From positions 164,248,080 to 164,312,079 of the forward strand of contig NC_080670.1 of assembly GCF_030247195.1 (NCBI RefSeq): DNA of 64,000 nucleotides. The letters are read 5' to 3'. Below the pieces are notes generated by a model. It was not told the DNA's origin. It made no database searches and was given only the letters and a program-made list of their open reading frames with translations. The translations under genes and the position numbers were made by a program. The stretch comes from Topomyia yanbarensis. Taxonomy: Eukaryota > Arthropoda > Insecta > Diptera > Culicidae. Below, piece after piece: positions 23,541 to 33,079 of this stretch (its first letter is position 1; every line of letters begins with the position of its first letter).

Positions 23541-26500
23541 ATGAGCCACCAGGTAATTGGCTCTCCAAACACTTTACCTTCACCAAACATTGCTACTTTG
23601 GTCTCATTTTTCGAGGAACACGATATGCCTGCTGCGTCGAAACAGAAGCTGCCACCACTGAAGTCACTGCAGACTAAACTTCGCGGACTACAAACGTCGT
23701 TCAACAACATGTACCGGTTTATGCAACAATACCGCGTCGATACTAAGGCAGTGGAGGTCAACGTTCGACTAGAGCAACTGGATCGATTGTGGGACAAGAT
23801 GAACGAGGCTATCGACGATGTAGAGTCTCACGATGAAGCACCCGATGATACGGAAGGTTTCGTTAAAGATCGGATCGACTTTGAAAATCGGTTCTACGAA
23901 TTGAAATCGTTTCTAGTCGATAAAATTAAGGAAGAGTGTGACACAAGTGCACTCAATCAGACTACTCGCTCTCTCGATAATAACCCCCCCGGTTCCACTC
24001 ACCATGTACGATTGCCCCAAATAACTCTGCCTAAATTTAGTGGTAAAATTGATGAATGGCTTACGTTTCGGGTTCTTTATACATCACTTATACACTGGCA
24101 GGCAGACCTTCCCGAAGTAGAAAAATTTCACTACCTACGCAGTCAATTAGAGGGAGAAGCATTAGCCATCATCGACTCTCTACCCCTTACCAAAGCAAAT
24201 TATGCTGTAGCATGGGAACTGTTAACAAAGCGATACTCGAACACGAAGGTTCTTCGCAAACGTCAGGTGCAAGCATTGTTTGAGCTACCTGTCGCCAAAA
24301 GAGAATGTGCAGCTGATCTTCATTCATTGTTGGATGCCTTCGAGAGGATCGTGAAGACCTTGGACCAGGTCACTCCGCAACAAGCCGACTACAAGGATAT
24401 GCTACTATTACACCTGCTGTGCTCACGATTGGACAACACTACTAGGAGGAGTTGGGAGGAATTTTCTTCCACCAAGGAAAGCGACACCGTAAAGGATCTC
24501 ACAGATTTTCTACAGCGGCGGATTAGAATCTTGGAATCCATGCCCAACAAGCCTGCTGAACAGAAGATTGATCCAACCCCATCAAAATACCCAAAGAAGG
24601 CACTCACAGTGAAAGCCTTCAATGCTACGGTTCAGCAACCATCGACGTCTGGAAAGTGTGTGGCTTGCTCGGATAGCCACCTGCTTTACCAATGCCAATC
24701 GTTCCAAAAAATGTCGGTTTCGGAAAGGGATGCTCTTTTACGAAGTAACTCACTGTGCCGAAATTGTTTTCGCCGAGGGCACCACGCAAGAGAGTGCAAT
24801 TCCAAGTTCACTTGTCGGCAATGCAAGGCGAAACACCACACACTCGTTTGTTTTAAGGGGAAATTGACCGAAAGCAAGCCAAATAACAACACTGACCCGA
24901 AGCCAACAGTTACAAGTGAAGAGTCAACCGATTCAAGAGTTGTGAACCTAGCGACCACTACTACTGTATCCTGCAACACTACTACTACTTCATCGACGGG
25001 TGTTTTACTGCTCACAGCGATCGTTGTTTTGGAAGACGGTCAAGGTCACAAGGTTCGTGCAAGGGCACTATTGGATAGCTCAGCTGAATGCAATCTGATC
25101 AGCAAGCGGGTCAGAAGGCTTTTGACGGTCAAGGAGGAGAGCAGTATGGTCGACGTTATTGGGATCCAAGGTTTGGCTACAAGAGTGCATGGAAAGATTA
25201 CTGTGCTTGTACACTCCCGGGTCACGGATTTCAAACAGCCTATGGAAATGTTGGTGCTACCCAAAATAGCAGCCCAAATGTGTACAGCATCGATAGACGC
25301 AAGCAAATGGAATATACCTAGCGGAATAGAGTTAGCAGATCCAAATATTCTGCAGGATGAAACCGTCGATTTAGTGCTAGGAGCAGAATCATTTTTTGAA
25401 TTCTTTTCGAGCGACCGACGTATACGATTGGGGGAGAACTTACCATCATTGGTCGACTCAGTCTTTGGATGGGTGGTTACAGGACGATATTCAGTGGATG
25501 GCCCTATTAAATCTGTCTTGTGTGATGTTGCGCTTACGAGTCGGTTAGACGATATGTTGGAGAAGTTCTGGGAATGCGAGGAGGTCGACTTGGGAAGTAA
25601 CTACTCTCCGGAAGAGGCAAGATGCGAGGATTATTTCATACAAACAACCCAGAGAGAATCCTCAGGTCGGTATATAGTGTCTTACCCCAAAGATGACGAA
25701 ATGGTAGCCAGGTTGGGCGAGTCTAGAGTCACTGCAGAAAGAAGATTCTTGCAGTTAGAAAGGCGGCTAGCTCGGGATACAGGTCTGCGAGAGCAGTATA
25801 TATTGTTTATGCAAGAGTACGAGACGTTGGGTCATATGAAATTGGTTTCCCAGGAAGAAGGTAAGGACGTCGCTCGCTGTTTTCTTCCACACCATCCAGT
25901 TGTGAAGAACGAAAGTACCACAACCAAGGTGAGGGTGGTATTTGACGCCTCGGCCAAAACTACCTCCGGCATTTCTCTGAACGATAGTTTATGTGTTGGC
26001 CCGGTCATTCAAGAGGATCTTCGTTCGATTATTTTACGCTGTCGTACTCGCCAAGTAATGTTAGTTGCCGACATAGAGAAAATGTTTCGGCAGGTTGTCA
26101 TTTGCCCTCAAGACAGACACCTTCAATCTATTCTATGGCGCACCTCACCCGACGCTCTGTTGTCGACGTATGAGCTTTCGACGATTACTTATGGTACCAA
26201 ACCCGCACCGTTTCTTGCGACGAGAACTTTGGTGCAACTGGCTAAGGATGAGGCGGTTCGGTTCCCGTTGGCTTCGGTTGCTATTCAAGAGGACTTTTAT
26301 ATGGATGATGCCATTACCGGAACCGACGATCCTGACACAGCAAGGGAGTTGAGGATTCAGCTGCAAGAGATGCTAAACTGTGGTGGTTTTAGATTACGAA
26401 AATTCGCATCCAACTGTAAAACAGTATTAGAAGGACTTGCCGAAAAGGAACTTTCGATTCAAGCAGCAGATGGAATCAGTTTGGATACTGACCCTATGGT

Positions 26501-28925
26501 TAAGGCATTGGGATTAATTTGGATGCCCCATATGGATGTCTTTCGGTTCAAATTCCAGACAACACCACTTGTGCCGGATGACCAGCTGACAAAAAGGAAG
26601 GTTTTATTAATAATTGCCACCCTATTTGACCCTCTCGGGCTCATCGGAGCAGTTATTACTCGTGCCAAAATTTTCATGCAACTGCTCTGGCGATTGGAGG
26701 ATGAGAAAGGGGCCCAACTGTCCTGGGACTCACCACTGCCTACAAACGTTAGCGATGAATGGATACGATTCCACCAACAGATACCATTACTCAATAACCT
26801 TTATATTGAGCGGCTAGTGATGTTGGAGAAACCAAAATCAACTCAAATACACATATTTTCGGATGCGTCGGAAAAGGCCTACGGAGCTTGTGCTTACGTC
26901 AGGACCGAAGACTCGTTAGGAAGGATTAAGGTGGCCTTATTATCATCTAAATCCCGAGTCTCACCGTTAAAAACACAATCTATTCCTAGATTAGAGCTAT
27001 GTGGTGCTTTGTTGGCTGCGGAGTTATATTCGAAAGTGAGGAAATCCATCAGATGCCCGGCTGACGTTTTCTTTTGGACTGATTCTTCCACGGTTCTACG
27101 TTGGCTGCTTGCATCGCCCTCGACTTGGACAACCTTTGTGGCGAATCGGGTGTCCAAGATACAATCACTCACGGAGAACTGCCAGTGGAACCATGTGCCC
27201 GGCGAGCACAATCCTGCTGATCTAATTTCGAGAGGAATTTCCCCAGAAGATATCCTAGACAATCATCTTTGGTGGAAAGGCTCAAGTTGGCTATCTACGA
27301 GCTCTGAGAATTGGCCCAGACAACAAGTTTGGTCATCGGAAGGTGTTGAGGAAGAGAGGAAGCGTATCGTACTCGAGACAACTACCGTGAATACCAGCTT
27401 CATCGATTGGTACATATTACGATTTTCTAACTATACAGCAATGGTGCGACGAACGGCATACTGGCTTCGGTTTTTGAGCAACCTACGGATAACGGAGAAG
27501 GAAAGGCGACAGTTCGGTCCTCTAACGACAACGGAACTGCAAAAGGCAGAATTTAGAATTCTACAGAAGGTTCAGGCAGAATCATTCAGCAGCGAACTCA
27601 AGGCGCTAACCAACGGAGAGAGTATGCCACGATCATCACCGTTACGTTGGTATAATCCATTCATTGCACCCAACGGTATCTTGCGGGTAGGGGGGAGGTT
27701 AGGGCAATCGAGAGAGTCTGAGGATACAAAACACCCTATCGTGCTTCCTGCAAGAAACATGCTAACTAAACTTCTCATGCGTCACTACCATGCTAAATTG
27801 ATGCATGCCGGGCCACAATTAATGTTGAGTACCATTCGGCTGCGGTATTGGCCTCTTGGGGGAAGGAACGTAGCGAAAGCGGTATGTCATCAGTGCATGC
27901 GGTGCTACCGCATGAAACCAAAGGCGATACAGCAATTTATGGCGGAATTACCAGCACCCAGAGTAGCGGCAGCGAGACCCTTTTCGACGACAGGCGTCGA
28001 CTATTTCGGGCCCGTTTATGTGCGACCAGGATACCGACGAACAGCAGTGAAGGCGTATGTGGCCGTGTTCGTTTGTTTCTCCACAAAGGCGACACATCTG
28101 GAGTTGGTCACGGACTTGTCGACAGCACGTTTCATCCAGGCATTACGGAGGTTCATATCACGAAGGGGCAAATGTGCTAATCTGTGGTCTGACAATGGCA
28201 CCAACTTTGTGGGAGCGAGGAACCAGATGAAGGAGCTTCTACAGAATCTGAAAAACAAGGAGCATCATGATGCGGTTGCGAAAGAGTGTGCGGACGTCGG
28301 AATGCAATGGAACTTCATCCCACCCGGTGCTCCACATTTTGGGGGCCTCTGGGAGGCTGCAGTACGATCGGCGAAAACACATCTGCTGAAGGTGTTAGGA
28401 GATTCTACGGCTTCTTACGAGGATATGGCAACACTACTTACCCAAGTGGAGTGTTGTTTGAATTCGCGGCCACTAACCCAACTTTCGGATGATCCCAACG
28501 ATCTTCAACCACTGACTCCAGGACACTTCCTGGTCGGAACGGCCATGCAAGCAGTACCATCGGCGGACTACACTCAAACAGCGATAGGGAGGCTAAATCT
28601 GTGGGAGACAGTACAACGGAGACTTCAAGACTTTTGGAAACGATGGAGGACCGAATATCTGGTCCAACTACAAGGAAGAACCAAGTGGTGGAAACCTCCT
28701 GTTGGCGTGAAGGAAGGCAGTTTGGTGGTGATACGAGACGATAACCTACCACCCACACGCTGGAGGATGGCCCGAATCATCGAAACACACCCAGGTCCGG
28801 ATGGTGTGGTACGAGTGGTGTCTCTACGGACGACGAACGGGAAGGTGGAAAGACCGGTAGATAAAATCTGCATCCTACCGGTTGCAACTTCGACGGAAGA
28901 AGGAGAAACCGACCGAGACGACTGA
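23541..28925 (+). CDS. Bel/Pao gag-pol polyprotein (1794 aa)
   Basis: This single uninterrupted frame encodes Gag, protease, reverse transcriptase, RNase H and integrase. The first ATG in the frame is at 23541; about 14 further open codons lie upstream without ATG. Gag contains a coiled N-terminal region and zinc knuckles (C373VAC; C406RNC with H414 and C419; a third CRQC..H..C at about 426). The protease active site reads LLDSSAEC with Asp512, where the usual third residue is Gly. RT has VVFDASAK, VADIEKMFRQV and the catalytic YMDD at 920-923. RNase H shows FSDAS (Asp1108) and the WTDSSTV segment. Integrase has an HHCC finger from about 1415, then Asp1487 (GVDYFG), Asp1551 (SDNGTNF) and Glu1605 (LWEAAV). 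The C-terminus carries the Trp-rich domain (LPPTRWRMARI) typical of Bel/Pao. No stops or frameshifts are present. Confidence 0.95.
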   Translation: MSHQVIGSPNTLPSPNIATLVSFFEEHDMPAASKQKLPPLKSLQTKLRGLQTSFNNMYRFMQQYRVDTKAVEVNVRLEQLDRLWDKMNEAIDDVESHDEAPDDTEGFVKDRIDFENRFYELKSFLVDKIKEECDTSALNQTTRSLDNNPPGSTHHVRLPQITLPKFSGKIDEWLTFRVLYTSLIHWQADLPEVEKFHYLRSQLEGEALAIIDSLPLTKANYAVAWELLTKRYSNTKVLRKRQVQALFELPVAKRECAADLHSLLDAFERIVKTLDQVTPQQADYKDMLLLHLLCSRLDNTTRRSWEEFSSTKESDTVKDLTDFLQRRIRILESMPNKPAEQKIDPTPSKYPKKALTVKAFNATVQQPSTSGKCVACSDSHLLYQCQSFQKMSVSERDALLRSNSLCRNCFRRGHHARECNSKFTCRQCKAKHHTLVCFKGKLTESKPNNNTDPKPTVTSEESTDSRVVNLATTTTVSCNTTTTSSTGVLLLTAIVVLEDGQGHKVRARALLDSSAECNLISKRVRRLLTVKEESSMVDVIGIQGLATRVHGKITVLVHSRVTDFKQPMEMLVLPKIAAQMCTASIDASKWNIPSGIELADPNILQDETVDLVLGAESFFEFFSSDRRIRLGENLPSLVDSVFGWVVTGRYSVDGPIKSVLCDVALTSRLDDMLEKFWECEEVDLGSNYSPEEARCEDYFIQTTQRESSGRYIVSYPKDDEMVARLGESRVTAERRFLQLERRLARDTGLREQYILFMQEYETLGHMKLVSQEEGKDVARCFLPHHPVVKNESTTTKVRVVFDASAKTTSGISLNDSLCVGPVIQEDLRSIILRCRTRQVMLVADIEKMFRQVVICPQDRHLQSILWRTSPDALLSTYELSTITYGTKPAPFLATRTLVQLAKDEAVRFPLASVAIQEDFYMDDAITGTDDPDTARELRIQLQEMLNCGGFRLRKFASNCKTVLEGLAEKELSIQAADGISLDTDPMVKALGLIWMPHMDVFRFKFQTTPLVPDDQLTKRKVLLIIATLFDPLGLIGAVITRAKIFMQLLWRLEDEKGAQLSWDSPLPTNVSDEWIRFHQQIPLLNNLYIERLVMLEKPKSTQIHIFSDASEKAYGACAYVRTEDSLGRIKVALLSSKSRVSPLKTQSIPRLELCGALLAAELYSKVRKSIRCPADVFFWTDSSTVLRWLLASPSTWTTFVANRVSKIQSLTENCQWNHVPGEHNPADLISRGISPEDILDNHLWWKGSSWLSTSSENWPRQQVWSSEGVEEERKRIVLETTTVNTSFIDWYILRFSNYTAMVRRTAYWLRFLSNLRITEKERRQFGPLTTTELQKAEFRILQKVQAESFSSELKALTNGESMPRSSPLRWYNPFIAPNGILRVGGRLGQSRESEDTKHPIVLPARNMLTKLLMRHYHAKLMHAGPQLMLSTIRLRYWPLGGRNVAKAVCHQCMRCYRMKPKAIQQFMAELPAPRVAAARPFSTTGVDYFGPVYVRPGYRRTAVKAYVAVFVCFSTKATHLELVTDLSTARFIQALRRFISRRGKCANLWSDNGTNFVGARNQMKELLQNLKNKEHHDAVAKECADVGMQWNFIPPGAPHFGGLWEAAVRSAKTHLLKVLGDSTASYEDMATLLTQVECCLNSRPLTQLSDDPNDLQPLTPGHFLVGTAMQAVPSADYTQTAIGRLNLWETVQRRLQDFWKRWRTEYLVQLQGRTKWWKPPVGVKEGSLVVIRDDNLPPTRWRMARIIETHPGPDGVVRVVSLRTTNGKVERPVDKICILPVATSTEEGETDRDD

Positions 28926-28954
28926 TTTGTGATCGGCTGAAACTCCGGTCATTT

Positions 28955-28968
28955 CAGGGGGGCGAGGA
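28955..28968 (+). promoter_or_regulatory. Polypurine tract
   Basis: The purine-rich run AGGGGGGCGAGGA directly precedes the 3' LTR, in the position where plus-strand DNA synthesis is primed in LTR retrotransposons. Confidence 0.8.
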
Positions 28969-29385
28969 TGTTGGTGACCAACCCTATTAACATTGTCATC
29001 CCCTTGTGCTGAGTAATGCAAATTGGATTGCTACCCAGCGGAGCTTCTGCTACCAACAGCTCAACAGCGCGGGAAAATTTATTGGCTTCACTACACAGCT
29101 TTACCTGCGGCAGAACGAATCTGGCATTGATTAAACAAGCGTCGAGTGCGGAAGAATTTATGTTTAAATGTAACTTACTAGTTTAGTTTTGTAAAATAAA
29201 TAGTTATTATTAAAGTGTCGTTTGAGTCCAAGTGAGGTGTTATACGTACTTTGGCCGAATTACACCTAATCCCAGCGCACTTGGAATATTGCGCATACCT
29301 ATCGGACCACCATCATTTCGGTTTTCCCATCATCCTATCGGAAGGCAGTTGACCAGATCCGGGGACTCCACCGAGCTATCGAACA
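28969..29385 (+). repeat. 3' LTR of the Bel/Pao element
   Basis: This 417-bp copy matches 22604-23020 with no indels and a single substitution at 29276. It is followed by the target duplication ATTATG and then by the continuation of repeat copy B. Confidence 0.95.
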
Positions 29386-29650
29386 ATTATGATTACAATC
29401 GACCAAAGTAAAAAAGTCTAATGTTCGACCTTTTTTTAAAAAAATGCACATTTCTAGTAAGTTTTTAATAATAAATCAAGGACAGAAGAAAATTCTTTTA
29501 GAATCGAATGAGATAAATAATCTTTTTGCATAAATTTTAATTCAATGGTAGATATGAAGGTATGTAGATATGAAGCACTGAGTGAAAATTGTAACTTTTT
29601 ATTTTTCGCAAAAAATCATACTTTCAGCTGAAATAAACTTCTATACTTGA
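29386..29650 (+). repeat. AT-rich repeat, copy B, right part
   Basis: ATTACAATCGACCAAAGTAAAAAAG and GCACTGAGTGAAAATTG match the order of landmarks in copy A (21725-21930), continuing the sequence interrupted at 22393. This shows that the MITE and Bel/Pao element were inserted into a pre-existing repeat. Confidence 0.6.
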
Positions 29651-30049
29651 TAGTTATTGTTTGTGTTTGGTACTGTATTCTCGAGCTTACATCCATCCAT
29701 CCTGCGGCATTTGAATGGTTTTGGATATTTCATTGTACAACTAAGTGCTCTTTTTAAAATGTGGAAATATCGTTGGAAAAGTTTTGTTTTGTCTGTGGTG
29801 AGTACGTATTTTACGAATTAAAGGAATTTTAGCCTTCTGCTTCAACAGACTTCACAGCAGATTCTCAGCTCACAGAAAATTACGTGGCTAGTGCTACGAT
29901 CCCACTGAGACTCCTTCCCGATAGGGACTCGAATATTTGACGACTGGCTGATGAAACCAGTGCTACACCCTCTAAACCGCCGCACCAGGGCAGGTCCGCT
30001 AAAACCATAAAATTTCTATTTCGCTCAATGTGCCGTAACATCAACATTT
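29651..30049. other. No gene recognised
   Basis: The stretch between repeat copies B and C is ordinary AT-rich DNA. No frame or repeat boundary stands out. Confidence 0.4.
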
Positions 30050-30500
30050 TCTACCCGATGTTAGTGATATTAGGCTTAAAATTAACGTAATCATATTGTT
30101 TGTTATCTTAGATTCTAAAAGGTCCGAAAAAAATTTGTTTTTCGGTAAAAAAATCATTTAAAAATGAGTAACTTTTAAAAATGGTCAAAAATGCACTTTT
30201 TTAAACTTTGGTCGCTTGCAGCACTAAAAAATTTACATATGATCCACACATATTATATGTTTTTGGAAAGGGCATCTCGGCACCTTTCAACCTGCATATT
30301 AACTAAATTAATTGAATGATTTTGACACGAAATATTGACTAAAAACTACAAAAAGTGCTCAAAAACGAGTTTTTTGAGAAATTCACAATATCGCTTCTTT
30401 GAACAAAAAAATAAATATTGTTTTCGTGTTCAGCGACCCAAAATTAGTCTAAAAAATACTTTTTCTTGAAACTTCATTTTTCTTGTAAACTAGTGTAATA
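30050..30500 (-). repeat. AT-rich repeat, copy C (inverted)
   Basis: In reverse orientation this carries CACTAGTTTACAAGAAAAA (from about 30497), the TTTTGGGTCGCTGAACACGA landmark (about 30430), AAAAGTGCTC and GCGACCAAAGT (about 30215). It is therefore an inverted copy of A and B. A and C together could form a foldback structure around the nested insertions. Confidence 0.65.
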
Positions 30501-32169
30501 GTACTTCACATCAATTGACCAGGCTGGATGGTTCGCTGTTATGGATAATTCAATTACGCAATTGGTTCTTTTCCGTGCTAACTGTAAACGGTATAGGGAG
30601 TGCCAAATCTTGTGGCGGTATCGATTCCTTCCCCGACAAGCGGACGAGAATCAAAACAAAAATATTTGAAAGATGTAGAAAACTGTCATTTGTTTAAATA
30701 CTTATACTTAGAAATTAATTTTTATAATACCCGAAAAGATTAAGTTTCAAATCTCGCATCATGCGCTTTTAAAATTGTTCGAGCACTTCCTGATACATAA
30801 AGTTTGGACTAACATTTCTCTAGCAATACCGAGTACCTCTGCATCAAAACAATATTTATGATCTGCCCTTCTAAACACATTGGCTGCCCAGACGGAGCAC
30901 TCAAGCCTCGCAAAACCGGCATATTCCACTTTTTAACGGGCTGGTAGCAGTACCCTGTGTGCGATTTCGAGAGTAATTCTTTCCGTGTACCGGTATAGCT
31001 GCAAATGCACTTGCACAAACGAAACTGTTATACCATCCAATCTTTATCTGCACTTCTTCCATTCGTTTTTGCAAACTTTCTTCGCGAAGTTGTGCTGCGG
31101 CAGGTACACCGGTAAGTTGCGGTCGCTGGGTAAGTTGGCTTTGAATGCGCCCTTTGGGTGAAAAGAAACATCCGTATTTCGGAAAAAAATCTGAAATTTG
31201 GTCACTGATTTGACGCATTTATGATATACATTCAATTCTAAAGTTTGTTTCGACTACTTTACAATTTGCATGCTAATCACGCGTACGAAAATCATTAGCT
31301 TGTCTGTATAGTCCTTTTCATAATTTTCGTCTTCTATTTAGACAGATTTTGCTTCCGATTTTGGCGTTTTTAATTGACCCCGAATATCCAGGTTCTAACT
31401 CCAAACGCTGTCAGTTCGTATATTTTGACAGTAGTTGGGATTACCACCTGCCTCAGTTTCTCATCAAGTGAAAACCACAAGAATTTTTTCTGGTCGTGGC
31501 TCTAACATACTACGATCGGCTTACCGTTATCTACCGTTTCAGATTTTGCGAGAAGAGGTGGGATAGATGCTTTTTTTCTTTATAAGAAGCACTTTATGCT
31601 ACAATTCTCCCATGGGCACGAAGCACCATCGCAAAGCAGCTGTTCGATTCGCACGTCTGCGCAGTTTTGGCTACGATTCTGCACTATGCCTACCAGCATA
31701 TGGTCCGCTATAAGAGCGATCATCAGCGATCGAGCTATAGACAAACAGACGTTCCCCATTCGGTATGTTCGTACTTTCTTAGCAAACATCAGATAGGGAT
31801 GGATGTGCCAAGGTCTATTGACTCTTATGTATTAGGATGCGCTCACATGTTCCAACACACGGACGCTAATCGAAACTTTTTTTTACCACCGCTATGACTA
31901 CCGTGAAAAGATTTGTTATCCTCGCTTGTCTGTGGCCAAACTATCACCACAACCGACAAGGTTCTTCAATTCATAATAAAAATAAAATAAATGCCCAGTC
32001 GAACACGAAAACCGAGTTGCATTGAATGGAAACATGCGGTGAAAAACTGGTATTTTCTATCACAGTTTTTCAAATATAAGCAACTCGGGCTTCGGGAAAA
32101 ACGATGCTCTGCGCACTAGGGGTGTCAATGCAGAATGGTCCTGAACGCAAATTTAGCGGAACTTCAACA
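30501..32169. other. No certain gene; possible degraded coding DNA
   Basis: The minus strand at about 30900-31220 and the plus strand at about 31600-31800 have a more coding-like composition than their surroundings. Neither holds a confident family match. Weak resemblances to histone H2B and H4 were considered and not accepted. The remainder is AT-rich and featureless. Confidence 0.35.
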
Positions 32170-33000
32170 ATCTTTTGACATTAAAAAAATATTACTCAAA
32201 TATATAGGGCTAGGTGTCATTCTAAAATCAAACATATCTCCTATGTAACAAAATTTTGTAAGGTTTGCACGCTTATAACTCCGCTATTACTAGATGGATT
32301 TTATTCAGGAACGCCTAACTTGAATATTGGTAATAATTTAATATCTGTGTCATAAAAGTAGTCTATTCAAAATCAGTGAAATTGAAAAGTTCACAAAAAG
32401 GAAACTTTTCCTTCCATGAGGCAGTTATTTCAGGCAGAGCCGTCAATAGGAAGCACCTAAGTGGCTCAATCAAATACGGGGAGCTTATATATAGAGGTTC
32501 GACGTACCCGTTTGAATCATTCGCTGCTCGCTTGTCAAAAGAACATCATCATGACTATAATGTCCGGACGGTACAATAAACGGCAGACGCTATGAATTGT
32601 GGCACCCACACACAGTTAAACCACGTAAGAATTTTTCAGGTGCCAGTACAATTTGCATCCGTTACCTTGCTGCGTGCAAAGTTTATCGTTTGATTTGAAA
32701 TTTGGCGAATACGAACAAGTATAAAATGCGTTAGGTTCGAGTTTTGTACACACGATGATTTGCAATGTGGGTTGGTTTGGGTTGAGTTTAACACTGCAGG
32801 GTGCGACGTGTGTGCTGTTTGGGAGTTTGCGTTGGGATAAATTAATTTATGTGTGTGCGTTGGGCAGACGGGACAGGTGGTTCACATGCCAAAATACTTT
32901 AGGCGGTTTTTATGTACGTAGGGTAATTGGCACATACGGGTCACATTTCGGATATACATGATGCGTTTTTAATATTAAGGCATCTGATAACCTGCTTTTG
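32170..33000 (+). repeat. Left arm of a diverged inverted duplication
   Basis: The order AGGTGTCATTCTAAAATC, GGTTTGCACGCTTATAACTC, a TATA-containing promoter-like segment (32420-32600), GATGATTTGCAATGTGGG and AAGGCATCTGATAACCTGC is matched in reverse complement at 49070-49970. The match is diverged with indels but collinear over roughly 830 bp. No open gene is preserved in either arm. Confidence 0.65.
32420..32600 (+). promoter_or_regulatory. Promoter-like segment related to the H4 pseudogene 5' end
   Basis: It contains GCAGAGCCGTCAA, a TATATATAG box at 32486-32494 and then TGTCCGGACGGTACAATAAA. The same three landmarks precede the H4 pseudogene at 45880-46020 and recur on the minus strand at 49340-49720. 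The TATA box followed by a conserved start-like region suggests a histone gene promoter left without its gene. That interpretation is inference. Confidence 0.5.
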
Positions 33001-33079
33001 TAGGTATTCCTAAAGCACGGGTAGGCTCAACTGGAGTTGCACCTATTGAAAGGCGGGGGTTAGTTGGCGATTGAGTTAT

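Larger units (their letters stand above)
22604..29385 (+). mobile_element. Complete Bel/Pao LTR retrotransposon
   Basis: The element has identical-start LTRs (TGTT...AACA), a tRNA-type primer binding site, one long gag-pol frame, a purine-rich tract and a direct target duplication. The sequence ATTATG occurs just before 22604 and again at 29386-29391, giving a 6-bp duplication (5 bp if the LTR is taken one base longer), as expected for this superfamily. The LTRs differ at one position in 417 (G at 22911, C at 29276), so insertion is recent. It lies inside repeat copy B. Everything required in cis and an unbroken polyprotein are present, so it may be mobilisable. There is no envelope frame. 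Confidence 0.95.

Noticed and set aside
30809..31220. Possible H2B pseudogene on the minus strand (an NSFV word, an EI..RVLLP-like stretch)
   Set aside because: Only a few residues align and frames must be changed several times. It is suggestive given the nearby histone relics but below what I would annotate.
31604..31690. Possible H4 fragment on the plus strand (KHHRKAAVRFARLR)
   Set aside because: The resemblance to KRHRKVLRD...IRRLARR needs a deletion and many changes; no stem-loop or further H4 sequence follows.
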